Positions 32,736-44,559 of a stretch of 64,000 nucleotides of DNA are shown here, piece after piece. A program made the translations under genes and the position numbers. The notes beneath the pieces were generated by a model. It searched no databases and was not told where the DNA came from. It worked only from the letters and a program-made list of their open reading frames with translations. Origin of the DNA: Hymenoscyphus infarciens (Eukaryota; Ascomycota; Leotiomycetes; Helotiales; Helotiaceae); assembly GCA_001414345.1 (NCBI GenBank), contig LLCB01000113.1, forward strand, positions 62,001 through 126,000. Direction: 5' to 3'. The stretch's first letter is position 1, and each line of letters opens with the position of its first letter.

Positions 32736-35553
32736 TAATTTCTCGTCTTAAATTTATAAATAGAAGTAAAAACATTGGAAGAAGAAATTTCACATTCAGG
32801 CCTTTGACTAATCATGTCTTTGACTCACTCATGACTGTTCCCTTAGTTAAGTAAAACTACAACCTTCGTGTGTCCATGCTCCTGCAGTACGGAAAGGTTC
32901 TCTATTTAAATTCTCTCGGACATGTGAAATGAGAAGATTTGGGTCAAAATTTATATTACTCTGAAGTCTTAGAAGAATTGTCTACCCTAGATAGTTAGAA
33001 CAACAAGAGCCAGCAGGTAGGTAGGTATAATGCTGAAGTTTTTACTGTCGTTTCTATTTTCTATTTTCTACCATGGTCGTCCCTCTGACCAACTCTCCGA
33101 AACCTCAAATACGAGTTCTATGATAACATATGAGATGCCAACACTGCAATGGTATATTTATGCCTCGAACTCAAGTTATAATCCCCCCCCCTAAATAAAC
33201 GCTAAAACCTTCTTTTTTTGGTGCAACGACAGCACGAGTTTAAGGTTCCCAGCTGTCAGAAATAACATTTAATTAGGGGGAGAGTAAGTAGGATTTGGGG
33301 AAAAGCTAAACACTTTTCTGGGAAAGCAACGGCTCTGGCGGTTGCTGAAATTGATACCTTTATGCATTTTTCCGACCACCATTCATTGTAAATGGTGAAA
33401 TAAATGTGATAGTGACGTTGAAGTTGAAAGCCGGCGCTACACAAAGAACCTTCGGAGTGGGATGGATATATGCAAGTAATAAATAAGTAGAAGCTTCGGC
33501 TGCGATCATATAATAAGTTCCACTTCAGGCCTTTGGCGAGCGGTTCCAATGCTTTAATTCGCCAAACAGCCCTGATCTCCAGCGATCTTATATCAAACAT
33601 TCAGTAGGGATGAGTTGAGACGAGATGGTCAAACAAGTCCTAAACGACGGCTCTTCCCCTCCATCTGATCACAACCTTCTTCACAGATCACATTGCATGA
33701 ACCCCCCGGGCAGCTAGGAAGAACCTTCCGAGTCTTGGAGCGGATGCTTATTCCGAACGTTATCGTTGTATTGGTGCAGAGATCTTGATACACATTTCTT
33801 CCGATTTCTTCTCTCTCTTTCAGACGTTGATCTTTTCAACGGCCTAGAATGTGCCAAATTGGGACGGTATTTGGTGTGACGTACAATTTCAGGTACGGAT
33901 GGTCCCTCTCGTGCTACACCAGATGCCGTGGTCAGGTCAGTTTGGGGTCCGTGAACTGGGGGTAGAAAAGGTTGATGGCATCGAATAATCGCCACGAGAG
34001 CACACGGGAGATAGGATGAAGGATCAAATACATTGAAAAATGTTGGTACGTTGATCATTTGGTTGGGTGTCGTTCCTAGAATCTGCAGAGTAATATAGAA
34101 GCAACACTTGGTCACATCTGGGGGACCACTCATGAAACCGTCCCTTTCGTGAAACAGGCGCCTTTGGCTTGAAGGGTGGCATCCACGGGGTTATTCGTGA
34201 GCTATTTTGATGGATGCGACTTTGCAAAATGGGGATTGAGGGGGCCATGAGAGGAGAATGTGATGGGTATTCGGCGCTTAACGGTGAAAGGACGTCGACC
34301 TCCTCCAGTGATGGTTGTCTTACCCTGTTAGTTCCTCCTGATACGCTGGATTGAGAGCTCAAGGCAACCCATACAACCCCCCAAAGAAAGTGACAACACC
34401 AACAGAACAGGGCTGCACACACCACCACGACAGAACCTCGGGGTCCGTAAGAAGCTCGCTAGGGAGAGGGGTACAGACAGGTCGTTATCCCAGGAGTCAT
34501 TGTCATTGTCCGAGTTACAGCTAACCTCTAGGCTGTTAGAGGAAAATAGGCGCATTTACATCGTGGACTCTTGTACTTCCTCTTCTTCTTCTTCTTCCTC
34601 TTCCTCTTCTTCCTCTTCCTCTTCTTCCTCTTCCTCTTCCTCCTCCCATCCTTTACCAGATCTCGCAAGCACGATTCTGATCTTCTTACTCGGTTGGTAT
34701 TGAGTCTTCTCAAGTCACCGGCAGACTATAACTCCCTTCCGCAACCACCAGATCCTTGTAGCGGGGCATTACCAACGTCAGTCTAGACGACTTCATCCTG
34801 TCTAAAGGTATGATTCCCAATTTCGCAACAGTATTCATCGCAAAGCCGATTCTAAATGCGACACTTGAAGGACCCGAACAAAGAGAACAAAAGCTGACAG
34901 GTATTTTGACTTAGAAGACTTCTTCACTTTCACAAGCTGCCAGGACCTATTATACACCTGAAAGAGGCCCAAGACCGCTCTGCTCCAGTCCCGGACCATA
35001 TTTCAGAGCTGCGACAGCCCAACCTTCCTGACCCTGATAGGGCCGAGCGCGCAAAAGTTGACTTTGCCAAAGAAACGACAACCAGCCTCCTCAAAGAAAC
35101 ATTGTCGGTATTTTATATTGACCATATTGACCAAATTGACACAGCACTCGCAATCTCAATTCAGTCGTCAAATTTATACCACACGATAAGAGATTGTGGA
35201 GTGATCTTGCTGTTACAGGGCTCTTTAAAAAGGAGATTCAAGATTCGGAAGCTGCATAGAAAGTTGCCGGCCGGGTGCTTTGACGCTAAAGGAAGCTCTG
35301 CACTCTGCACTGCTCTGCACTGCACCCATCGCTCTCCCTCTGGTAACAGGAAACAACAAAGAATCCTGCGCCCACTCCCATCGCCCCTCGCCTTGCACAC
35401 ACTTCCCCGAATCCCCTCGATTATTCATTTGCCATACCTAGCAAGTGTTCCTCTCCCGGCTACTGCATCTAACTGTGCAGTCCTCGTCCGCCGGTCTCCC
35501 CCATTCCTCAACCCCGCATTCGACGCTGAGCCGTTGCTCGAGATAGCCTCACC
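32736..35553. other. Long intergenic region and MAP kinase leader
   Basis: No gene is supported. Features seen are a C run at 33182-33191 and a long pyrimidine tract at 34576-34650. The last part is the 5' leader of the MAP kinase; a frame at 35102-35638 overlaps its start and reads out of phase with it. Confidence 0.5.
34576..34650. repeat. TTCCTC/TTC pyrimidine microsatellite
   Basis: Runs of ttc and ttcctc fill about 75 bp upstream of the MAP kinase. In one frame they encode poly-Ser, which explains a spurious frame there. They may be variable in length between strains. Confidence 0.85.
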
Positions 35554-36924
<1,371 letters not shown>

Positions 36925-37499
36925 GCGATTTATTCATAAATCTACACTCTTGCTTTTTGCGATTGCTAGTTACGAAGGCCAGTTTTGGTTGAAACGGTTC
37001 CTCATCTAGTACAGCCAATATATTTGAGCCTCGTTTGCAAACTACAAGCCAGCCTTGTCTCATCGCCTACAAAAGGATCTGGATCTGGATCAAGGAAAGG
37101 TTGGTTTACGGCCAACACAAATTTCCAAATCGTATACAAGAGGAGTTTTTCGTATTGCATACGATGGGGCTGGTATTGAATGATTGTTCTTTTCCGTGCA
37201 CAATGTTGGGAGGACTTCGAATGATCAGCACGGAACCTTTTCTGGGAATGGGAACTTAGTTATATGAAGGCATGAGATCATGATTGTTCTGGTTGCAAGC
37301 ACGGTGTTGGATTTTTTTTGCTCCGTCTGGTATGTCCCCCGCTTGTCTTCTTTTTTTCCTGGGACTCTGGTGGACATTGAAAACTGAATAGACGGCAATC
37401 CTTTTTTGAATGCTAAGAAAATAATTCATTCTCTATTGTATTTGGATGTGATGTTCATCACTTGAGTGGGTATCTTTGATATTTCGTTAACTCATGACC
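36925..37499. other. 3' region between MAP kinase and RMI1
   Basis: Convergent 3' sequences with short T runs. No gene is seen. Confidence 0.6.
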
Positions 37500-38249
37500 T
37501 CAACGCCTGCCTTCGATAGGTGGAGCTCCCACGGCCTCCCTCAGCCTATTCTCTCTCCCTTCTTTCCAAGCCTTATCAACAGCCTCAATTTTTCCTCCTA
37601 ACACAATAACGAACTCCGGTTCTAATAATACCATCCCCCTTGCGACTTTCACACCTTTCTTCAACATGACCTTGCAACCAATATTCATTCCCGGCGGATA
37701 GTACAACTTCTCCACCCTCTTAAGTTCAAATCCATATACCTTCTGCCCCTTACAATCCTGCAACAAGGCTTTAAAAGGACCACTAGATTTCTGTTGCGCA
37801 GCTGGTGTCGCAGCCGTAGGAGGGAACTGTGTAGCTTGTGTAGAATCCTCCGGTGGAGTGGGCAACACCCTAATGACCTCCCTCCCCTTTGTTGTCTCCC
37901 CTTTCCTCTCGCTTTCCAATGCTTCGACCAGGTCCCATTTACTCCGCGAAAGATCTTCGATGTCGAGTATTTGGCATGGTATATCTGTAGATAGGGAGCT
38001 CGCTTTTACGGTGGCGGAGGTTATGTTTGGTGGGAAGGAGGGCGTTTGTGAGTAGAGGATGTTGGGGTTTGTTATGTCTGCGGAGAGGAGGCGTAGACGG
38101 GTCGTGGCTAGGAGGGAGGAGAGCGGTGGCAGACGGCCGGAGGAGGGTGTGAGGATTGGGTGGAGGAAGAGGGGGGATGGTTGGGGGAGGCCGGCTTGGA
38201 GGAGGGCGGTGGTTAGTTGGTGGGGGGTTGTTGTTGGTGGTTGATTCAT
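37500..38249 (-). CDS. RMI1: RecQ-mediated genome instability protein 1
   Basis: A single exon of 249 residues. The conserved RMI1 OB-fold region sits at about 155-230: FKALLQDCKGQKVYGFELKR, YPPGMNIGCKVMLKKGVKVA, then RGMVLLEPEFVIVLGGKIEA and VDKAW. The N-terminal part is proline/threonine-rich with a weaker RMI_N-like helical start. RMI1 binds topoisomerase III and the RecQ helicase (Sgs1/BLM) and stimulates dissolution of double Holliday junctions in the nucleus. The gene is divergent from VPS51, with 314 bp between starts. Confidence 0.88.
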   Translation of the reverse strand: MNQPPTTTPHQLTTALLQAGLPQPSPLFLHPILTPSSGRLPPLSSLLATTRLRLLSADITNPNILYSQTPSFPPNITSATVKASSLSTDIPCQILDIEDLSRSKWDLVEALESERKGETTKGREVIRVLPTPPEDSTQATQFPPTAATPAAQQKSSGPFKALLQDCKGQKVYGFELKRVEKLYYPPGMNIGCKVMLKKGVKVARGMVLLEPEFVIVLGGKIEAVDKAWKEGRENRLREAVGAPPIEGRR

Positions 38250-38563
38250 TTTGAGGAGTTTTGTTGTAGAATACCTCTATGGGTACCCTTCTGGGGCTCG
38301 ACGGTTGTGGCCGTTTACTTTTGGTGAAATAATCGAGGCCATTGGTTTGAAGTTGGTAGTGAGGTTTGGGTTGTGAACTGAAGATCTGGAGAAGAAGTGG
38401 AGATACTGGAGCCTCGCTCACAGCCTCGCCAGCCTTCCCCAGATTTCGAGCTCCGACACCTTTCAACAATCAACCACCCACCTCCTTCCAAGCTCACAAC
38501 ATCAAACGATGCAATCTTTTAATTTATAACCGACTCGAAACCTACATTCACTATCTCCAAAAC
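38250..38563. promoter_or_regulatory. Shared divergent promoter of RMI1 and VPS51
   Basis: The 314-bp gap between the two start codons has no supported frame of its own. A frame open upstream of the VPS51 start is not conserved. Confidence 0.5.
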
Positions 38564-39448
38564 ATGTCAACAATAGCATCACCCCGCGAGTCCTCAGTCA
38601 ACGGCCGTCGAGTCCCTCACAACGCAACACCAACTTCCTCCTCGCGCCCCTCCCTCGAGATAACTCGTTCTACATCCGCCTCCCCTGTGCCCTCCCAGCA
38701 ACCCAAAAAAGCCAATCGCGCCGCCCTCCGCGAATACTACAACCTCAAAGCCTCCCAATCAACCCCCATCCCCGGCTCCTCGCCCTCTCACGCCGATACC
38801 CTTAGCGAAACCTCCTCAATCCACGACACCTCCGATGTACAAGCCTCGCCTCTAGACTCACCCTCTTTCAATGCGGAAACGTATATCAAACATGTTCTAG
38901 AGACACAGCCGCTTTCGGAGTTGCTGCGGACGTATAATGGGATTTTGACGGATATTAGGGCGTTGGATGCGGAGAAGAAGGCTTTGGTTTATGATAATTA
39001 TAGTAAACTTATTGCTGCTACGCAGACGATTAGGAAGATGAGGGATCATATGGGGAAGGATAATCCGATTGCTAAGGAGCTGGATCCTAAGATTCGGGGG
39101 ATCTATAGGAAAGCTGTTGATATACGAGGGGAATGGAGAGAAGGGGTTGAGGAGATGAGTGAGGGCGAGCGGGAAGCTATCAAGGAGAGGGAGAGCAGGC
39201 GGAAGGTTGTGGAGAGGGTGTTAGATACACCGGAACGGATAAGGTGGCTTGTTGGCGAGGAGAAGAATGAGGAGGCTAGGAATACGTGGGCGTATACTTC
39301 GAAATTGTTGGAAAGGTGGAGGGAGAGGGGAGTTGGTGGAGAGGAGGTGCTGGATTGTATTGAGGATGGGGAGGCGGCTTTGAGGGGTGAGCCAGCGGGT
39401 GAGAAGAGTTGGGTTAATATTAAAGCTAAGAAGCAATCGAAATCATGA
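38564..39448 (+). CDS. VPS51: GARP complex subunit Vps51
   Basis: A single exon. I chose the ATG at 38564 (MSTIASPRESSVNGRRVPHN), giving 294 residues; the open frame extends further upstream without conservation. After a Ser/Thr/Pro-rich N-terminus comes the Vps51 signature: ANRAALREYYNLK (the syntaxin-binding type motif), then FNAETYIKHVLETQPLSELL, RTYNGILTDIRALDAEKKAL and DNYSKLIAATQTIRKMRDHM, a helical bundle as in COG/GARP/exocyst N-termini. The GARP complex tethers endosome-derived vesicles at the trans-Golgi. The tail ends in basic residues. Confidence 0.9.
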   Translation: MSTIASPRESSVNGRRVPHNATPTSSSRPSLEITRSTSASPVPSQQPKKANRAALREYYNLKASQSTPIPGSSPSHADTLSETSSIHDTSDVQASPLDSPSFNAETYIKHVLETQPLSELLRTYNGILTDIRALDAEKKALVYDNYSKLIAATQTIRKMRDHMGKDNPIAKELDPKIRGIYRKAVDIRGEWREGVEEMSEGEREAIKERESRRKVVERVLDTPERIRWLVGEEKNEEARNTWAYTSKLLERWRERGVGGEEVLDCIEDGEAALRGEPAGEKSWVNIKAKKQSKS

Positions 39449-39582
39449 TACCCTTTTGGGAGCGAGTAAAACTGGTTCCATGATAACCATGTTATTGTGA
39501 GAATCTGTCTTTATGGACTGACACAAAGCTTTCTTCGCTATGAAACTCCCATGCAAATAGCTTCAATTTGAGGAATGGGCCT

Positions 39583-41186
39583 TTACCAACCTTCATCGCC
39601 AGTCATAACAAGTGAGTATGGGTCACAATCTACCTCACTAACATCAATCTTCCACGCCTCTTCTTTACTAATATCCCCGCTCTTCCTCAACTCCTCAACC
39701 TCCTCAGTCACCGCTCCAGTCAACTTCCCGACTATGCTCTTCCTGAAGAACCCTCTCTCACTATTACTGTGAAAAGTGGTAATCACACACTTCCCCTTCT
39801 CTATAGCAGCCAAGGCTTCATGATGACTCAATTCCCCCGTAAACAACAAATCCACGTCGAGATTGTTAAGCATGGAGCCACCTGAGCCAGCGCAGATGCC
39901 AATTGAGGAAATGGGAATCGATGATTTGTTGGTATTGGGTTGTGGTGTAGCAACAGAAACTCCCTTGAGTTCAGTATGTAGTGTGATATTACGAACGATT
40001 GAGCCTAGAGTTTGAGGACTAGAGAAACGGAGGATTCGTCCGTAACCTGCTGTGTCAAAGCCTGTTGGGACGGGAGTCTTGAGAGGGGTGATGTTTGTAC
40101 GTCTTTGAGTTTTTTTTTAGTTGCGTCCAAGGGAAGGGGAGAGGAGAAGGGAACGTACGTGCTAGGTCCTAAGTCTGAGAAGATATCTGCTAGCCAGTCG
40201 TTTAGACCTCCTGTTGCGGCATCAACGGCTGTGTGAGGGCAGTAGACGCTGATTCCCTCTTGGGCTAGACGGAGGAGGGTTGTGGTTTGGGTGTCGGCTT
40301 GGGTGAGGGATTTGAGACCGCGGAAGATTATTGGGTCTGTGGGGGCTTGGGGTCAATATGCGTTGAATTTTGAAATGAGTATGAGTAGTCGTAAGAGGGG
40401 TTGACGAGAATCCCGAGACAATTATGAGGATAGAGATTGAGAATGAGAGGGTATAAAGTTAGGAAATCTGGGGTATATAGTGTGAGAAATAGAACTGTGT
40501 ACTGCTATGGGAGTGATTGGAAGAAGCAAAGCAAATGTAAACCCCTCCCTCGAAAAAGCGCCCCGAAAAGCAGTGGCAATGGGATCAATTCCAATTGTTC
40601 CCATTCCTGGCGTACAAATGAATTCAAACGAAATAAGAAAAATAAACTCAGAATAACGTACGATAGGCAATAATGATGGAGTCTCTCCTTCTAATAGCCT
40701 CATCGGCGACAGCAGTCGTCAGATCTACAGTCACCAACGCGGAGTTTTTCAGATATCCATGCTCTCTGAAAGGAGCCTCCAACAATACTATTAAAGATCG
40801 TCAGTCGGAGTTCGTTTTCCATTGGTGAATACGAGATAGTACTTACACCCTGTATTATCGAAACTTTTATCTGCTAGGGCTTCGGGGTATCTGTTGAGTA
40901 TGTCAGTATGAGTCGGTCTTTCTGAAGGCAAAGATGAAGATATTAATTATCTAGTTGGTGGTATTGTTGGACACCAAGGGGGATGAACTCACACCTTCCT
41001 CGTGGCAGCAACGACCGCCCGTGTAAAAGGCGCGACTTTTGGCTTAACATTTTCCGCCATCTCCGCGCTCAAACTAAATCTCTTCGTGAAATTCCGTTGA
41101 ATTAATGGTCGGGAAATAGAAGTATGAAGGATTGAGCGATAACCAAACATACTCCGGTTCTCGATCCCTCGGTGTTGTTTGCTCAA
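39583..41186 (-). CDS. NIF3: NIF3 family protein (NGG1-interacting factor 3-like)
   Basis: There are five exons, read 41186-40993, 40890-40847, 40787-40662, 40336-40159 and 40102-39583, all in phase, 353 residues. The start is uncertain: MFGYRSILHTSISRPL (at 41150) looks like a mitochondrial presequence, and MAENVKPKVAPF is a later option. NIF3 motifs are present: KSFDNTGLLLEAPF, LVTVDLTTAVADEAIRRRDS, the metal-binding IIAYHPIIFRGLKSL, ISVYCPHTAVDAATGGLNDW, CAGSGGSML, LFTGELSHHEALAA and FHSNSERG. The family has a di-metal centre and an unsettled activity (GTP cyclohydrolase I type 2 name). The fungal protein lacks the CutA-like insert of bacterial YqfO. A broken stand-alone copy of such a domain lies at 8548-8937. 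Confidence 0.92.
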
Positions 41187-41331
41187 GATCTTCGGGTCAA
41201 ATCTGGAAAAGGTGCGGTTGTTTCCTTAGTTTTGATTGGTCACTTGCCACCAAGTGGAGATATCCCCACAGCTTCAAATTCTTTCAATGAAAATCTTCAA
41301 TAAGACAATGGTCTTTCAGAAATTACAAACG

Positions 41332-41423
41332 GGGGAATTGGTTTAGTGGTATAATGTTCCCTTAGCATGGCTCAACGAGCCTGTGAATGGGAGAGGTCGC
41401 GAGTTCGATTCTTGCATTCTCCA
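41332..41423 (+). tRNA. tRNA-Ala(AGC) with intron
   Basis: The acceptor arm GGGGAAT (41332-41338) pairs with ATTCTCC (41416-41422), with discriminator A. It includes the G3:U70 pair that marks alanine tRNAs. The anticodon stem TTCCC/GGGAG encloses TTAGCAT, giving anticodon AGC. A 20-nt intron follows position 37 (tggctcaacgagcctgtgaa). The T arm GCGAG-TTCGATT-CTTGC pairs. The variable loop is AGGTC. No CCA is encoded, as expected in a eukaryote. Confidence 0.92.
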
Positions 41424-42786
41424 GATTAACTTCTTTTTGCGTTTTTCTCTTTGCACTGTTTCCCGTTTGGGGGGGATTCTCTTTTGCGTCGGGGTGGATC
41501 TGGGCAGAAAGAGAAGCCGCTCTTTCTTAAAGGTGCAACATCTACACTTTTCGTACTTCTACTGATTCTGTTTCTTAGTCATACATAATCTGGCGCAATC
41601 CTTTTTTGAATTCGAGACTCAAGAAAAGCACTAGAGCTTAGAAGAGAATAAGCAGTAGTATAAGCAATGGTTCACTTAGGAACAATAAGGTTGAATCTAT
41701 CTCAATCCTCTGTACTTCTAGCATGATCAAGTACAAGTGTAAGACGTCATGTAGCATACTAGCATCATTTGATGAATTACGCTAAGGGGGTTTTCTCAGC
41801 TCTTCGTTCCTTTTTCAAATACCCTGTATCTTCATTTGTTTATTATTGTTTCTTTATAAAAAAATAGAAGAATGAAAGTATATCATTTAATTTATGACTA
41901 CTATCCTTCGCAGGTTATTTTATCTCTTCTCCTGAAACCTCTCGTAATATCATTCGTTTTTTATTAATCTTCGAAATAGATTGGAAAATAACGATAATCT
42001 AAGACACTTACAGTTATTGCGCTTTTCAAGGTTAATTTAGTTGTTTGGCTTGCTCTTAGTAACTTCATTTTTTGAATAATATTCTCTCAAACAGGTAGAA
42101 GATTCATGATAATAAATTACATCACTTGATTTTAGGAGCACAGTGAAAAATGGCACTGTTAACATTGATTACAATGGTCCTAGGCCGGTTTCAATGGTTC
42201 GGGCAAGAGCAGCGGGTCCTTCTTCATTCTCTGGTGCTTCTCGCAAGCTGTTCACACGCTCTTCTGCTATTTGAGCACTGGCTCTGGCAGTTTCAAGTTC
42301 TTCGCGATGGGCGTTTAATGCCGTTTAGCCCCATTCTACTTTGTTGTATCTGCTGATGTACTTCCTCTGTTCAAAAGTAAATAATCTAGATGGGAAATTA
42401 AGTCAGCAAGTCACTTCTTACCGACAGGTTTGCTACATGTTTCTGAATAGCATCGAGCTTGGCTTCACCAAAAAAGGACAAAATTACGCGGAAGCTGATG
42501 AGATACAGTAAAGATGTGTGACAAAAATCTACGAAAATAGATGGGCCTTCATTGGCCTTGATTCCCTGAAGCGAAGGAGGCGCCTATCGCGTTCAGCTCC
42601 TCCAACATCTTGTATTCCGCTCCAAGCACAAGGCAACCACATTTCCTATCCAGATTTCACTTCATATCCACGCTCTTGTAAGATCCATTACTTTTACAAT
42701 ACAGTGGGTTTTTTTATTTGCCGATTGCAGCCATTCAGCGAACAACCAAAAGCCTTGCATCAACAACACTTAGAAAGCCTGGCCAT
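41424..42786. other. Intergenic, no supported gene
   Basis: AT-rich flank of the tRNA with T runs at the start, followed by short unsupported frames. Confidence 0.5.
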
Positions 42787-43470
42787 GTCTCTTGGATATT
42801 CGGTTGGTGAACTTGTAGGTCTTGCCCAGCTAGCCTGGAAGACTGCACAGAATGCCCGAAAAGCATGTGATAAAAACACGATGGGTTGACAAGGGAGGTC
42901 AACAGTCTGCACCTCATTATCTGTCGCGTCAAACAAGAAGCAGCCAAGCCAAACTCCCCTTTTAGCAAGGCATCAAAAGATCCTGGGAATATAGGTGATC
43001 TGAAGTCTTCAATTGATGGGTGCTGTCGAATTCTTCGGAGATATGATCAGATATTGGAAAAATACAACACCTTGAGTGAAAAGGAGATGGGAGGACGAAA
43101 GTTGTGGAGTCACATTCGCTTTGGGAACGGGGAGATGGTTGATTTGGATGAGATGAGGTCAAAAATGATATTGTATACTTCTGCTATCAATGTTTTTCTG
43201 AATTTACTTACTATGCGTTCTCAAGGCAGGATGGAAGTGTAAGTGGGCAGGCATGGCGAGGAAAGCCTCCAAATAAGACAATCCTTGAATTAGATTGTGG
43301 CTTCTTTGTCCTAGCGTAATGAGGGGTCTGTACTATTAGCCTATACGGGCGATGATAAGTCTGTTTGGTTAGAATTGCGTTGAGAGCTTGTTGAAGACGC
43401 ATACGCGAGTAGTCTCATCAAAAGAGCTGTCATGAGATACATCAAGAAACCCAGCGATAAGTGTCTTCTG
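42787..43470 (+). pseudogene. Broken gene with fungal STAND-type N-terminal domain
   Basis: ATG at 42787 begins MSLGYSVGELVGLAQLAWKT, the standard opening of an N-terminal domain seen in many Leotiomycete and Eurotiomycete NLR-like proteins. After about 34 codons the frame stops near 42888, but the next frame resumes the same domain at once: LTREVNSLHLIICRVKQEAA, then SSIDGCCRILRRYDQILEKY to 43242. Further homologous-looking text (TGDDKSVWLELR, stop at 43381-43383, then ELVEDAYASSLIKRA) follows. A frameshift and at least one stop mark it as decayed. The same domain type is found in the broken gene at 6889-7787. Confidence 0.6.
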
Positions 43471-44559
43471 GATGAAATAAAGCATGTGAAAGAAGATCCC
43501 CCCCCAGGCACAACACCAATCTCATCAGAAAGTTTCTTATCTCTATCAATTCTACCACGGGAAGGGGTAAGCCGAAAGAAACCCAGCCCCCCCGTCCGAG
43601 GCCGATATTGTTCCACTCACCTTAGACGACACAGTCGCATCCTTTCCTCGTGCAAGTAACTGGATGGAAATTTCCAAGACCAGTAATTTTCATCAAGAAC
43701 ATCGCTTCGCATTCTTCGAGGTGTCTACATGTTATCCTTGCTCTGCTTACAACCCCCGTGTCGCTTTACATTGTAGTTGACTCCGTCAAACGAGTAAAAC
43801 TCAAGGGGAAAGAACAAAACAGGCTGAAAGGGCTTTAAAGTATCATGTTGAGGAGCGAGAACGGAAGATTTTCTTTGATTTCAACTATGAAGGTTCTAGA
43901 ACCTCGGGGAAATATTACCCAGTACTTAGAAAGCAGAGTGAAGTTGAGCAAGGCAGTGGGGGTTCGGTGACAATGATAATGTTGGATGATGAAGTTTGAG
44001 TTCTAAGAGAGTCATTCGAGAGGGAAGAGAAAATGTTCTTATAATGGCTTGTATTGAAAGTATAACAAATCAAAGAAAGGGGAGGTGTTCAAGAGTAATG
44101 CCCACTGCGCTTGCAACTTGATGCTGAACGTGAGTGGCCGGAATCTTGTGGCTTACTTGCAGCTTACTCGTAGCTTACACGCAAAGACTTATATAAAAAG
44201 AGAGTGAGGTTATATATTCCCCCAACCTCCTGAGATGAACCTCCTTTTCGATTATCCCAACCTTCTCAAGTACACGACCTAGGAAAATAAGAATTTCGTT
44301 CGTTTCTTCCCAAGCAATGTAACCGTAAATCGTAAATCATAAAAGGATGCTAGTGAGGATGGGTGGCATGATACTGGACGTGACCCGTTTGGGAACCAAT
44401 GATAACAAAAAAACTCTTCGTCACAAGGGCTGGTAAACATCGCCACTATGGTAGGTTTGTGTCATATAGTATTTTTCATTTCTAATTTCTCATAATCATA
44501 TATCATCACAAATCACAAATCACCACCCCTTTTGGGTAATCTTCCACAAACAAATACTT
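43471..44559. other. Intergenic, no supported gene
   Basis: Only short frames without domains. It includes the 3' flank of SKI3. Confidence 0.55.

Noticed and set aside
33714..34428. Two overlapping minus-strand frames (139 and 134 codons)
   Set aside because: No domain, no convincing splice joining and low-quality composition; left as intergenic.
34500..34703. Frame with a poly-Ser run
   Set aside because: The run is only the translation of the TTC/TTCCTC microsatellite.
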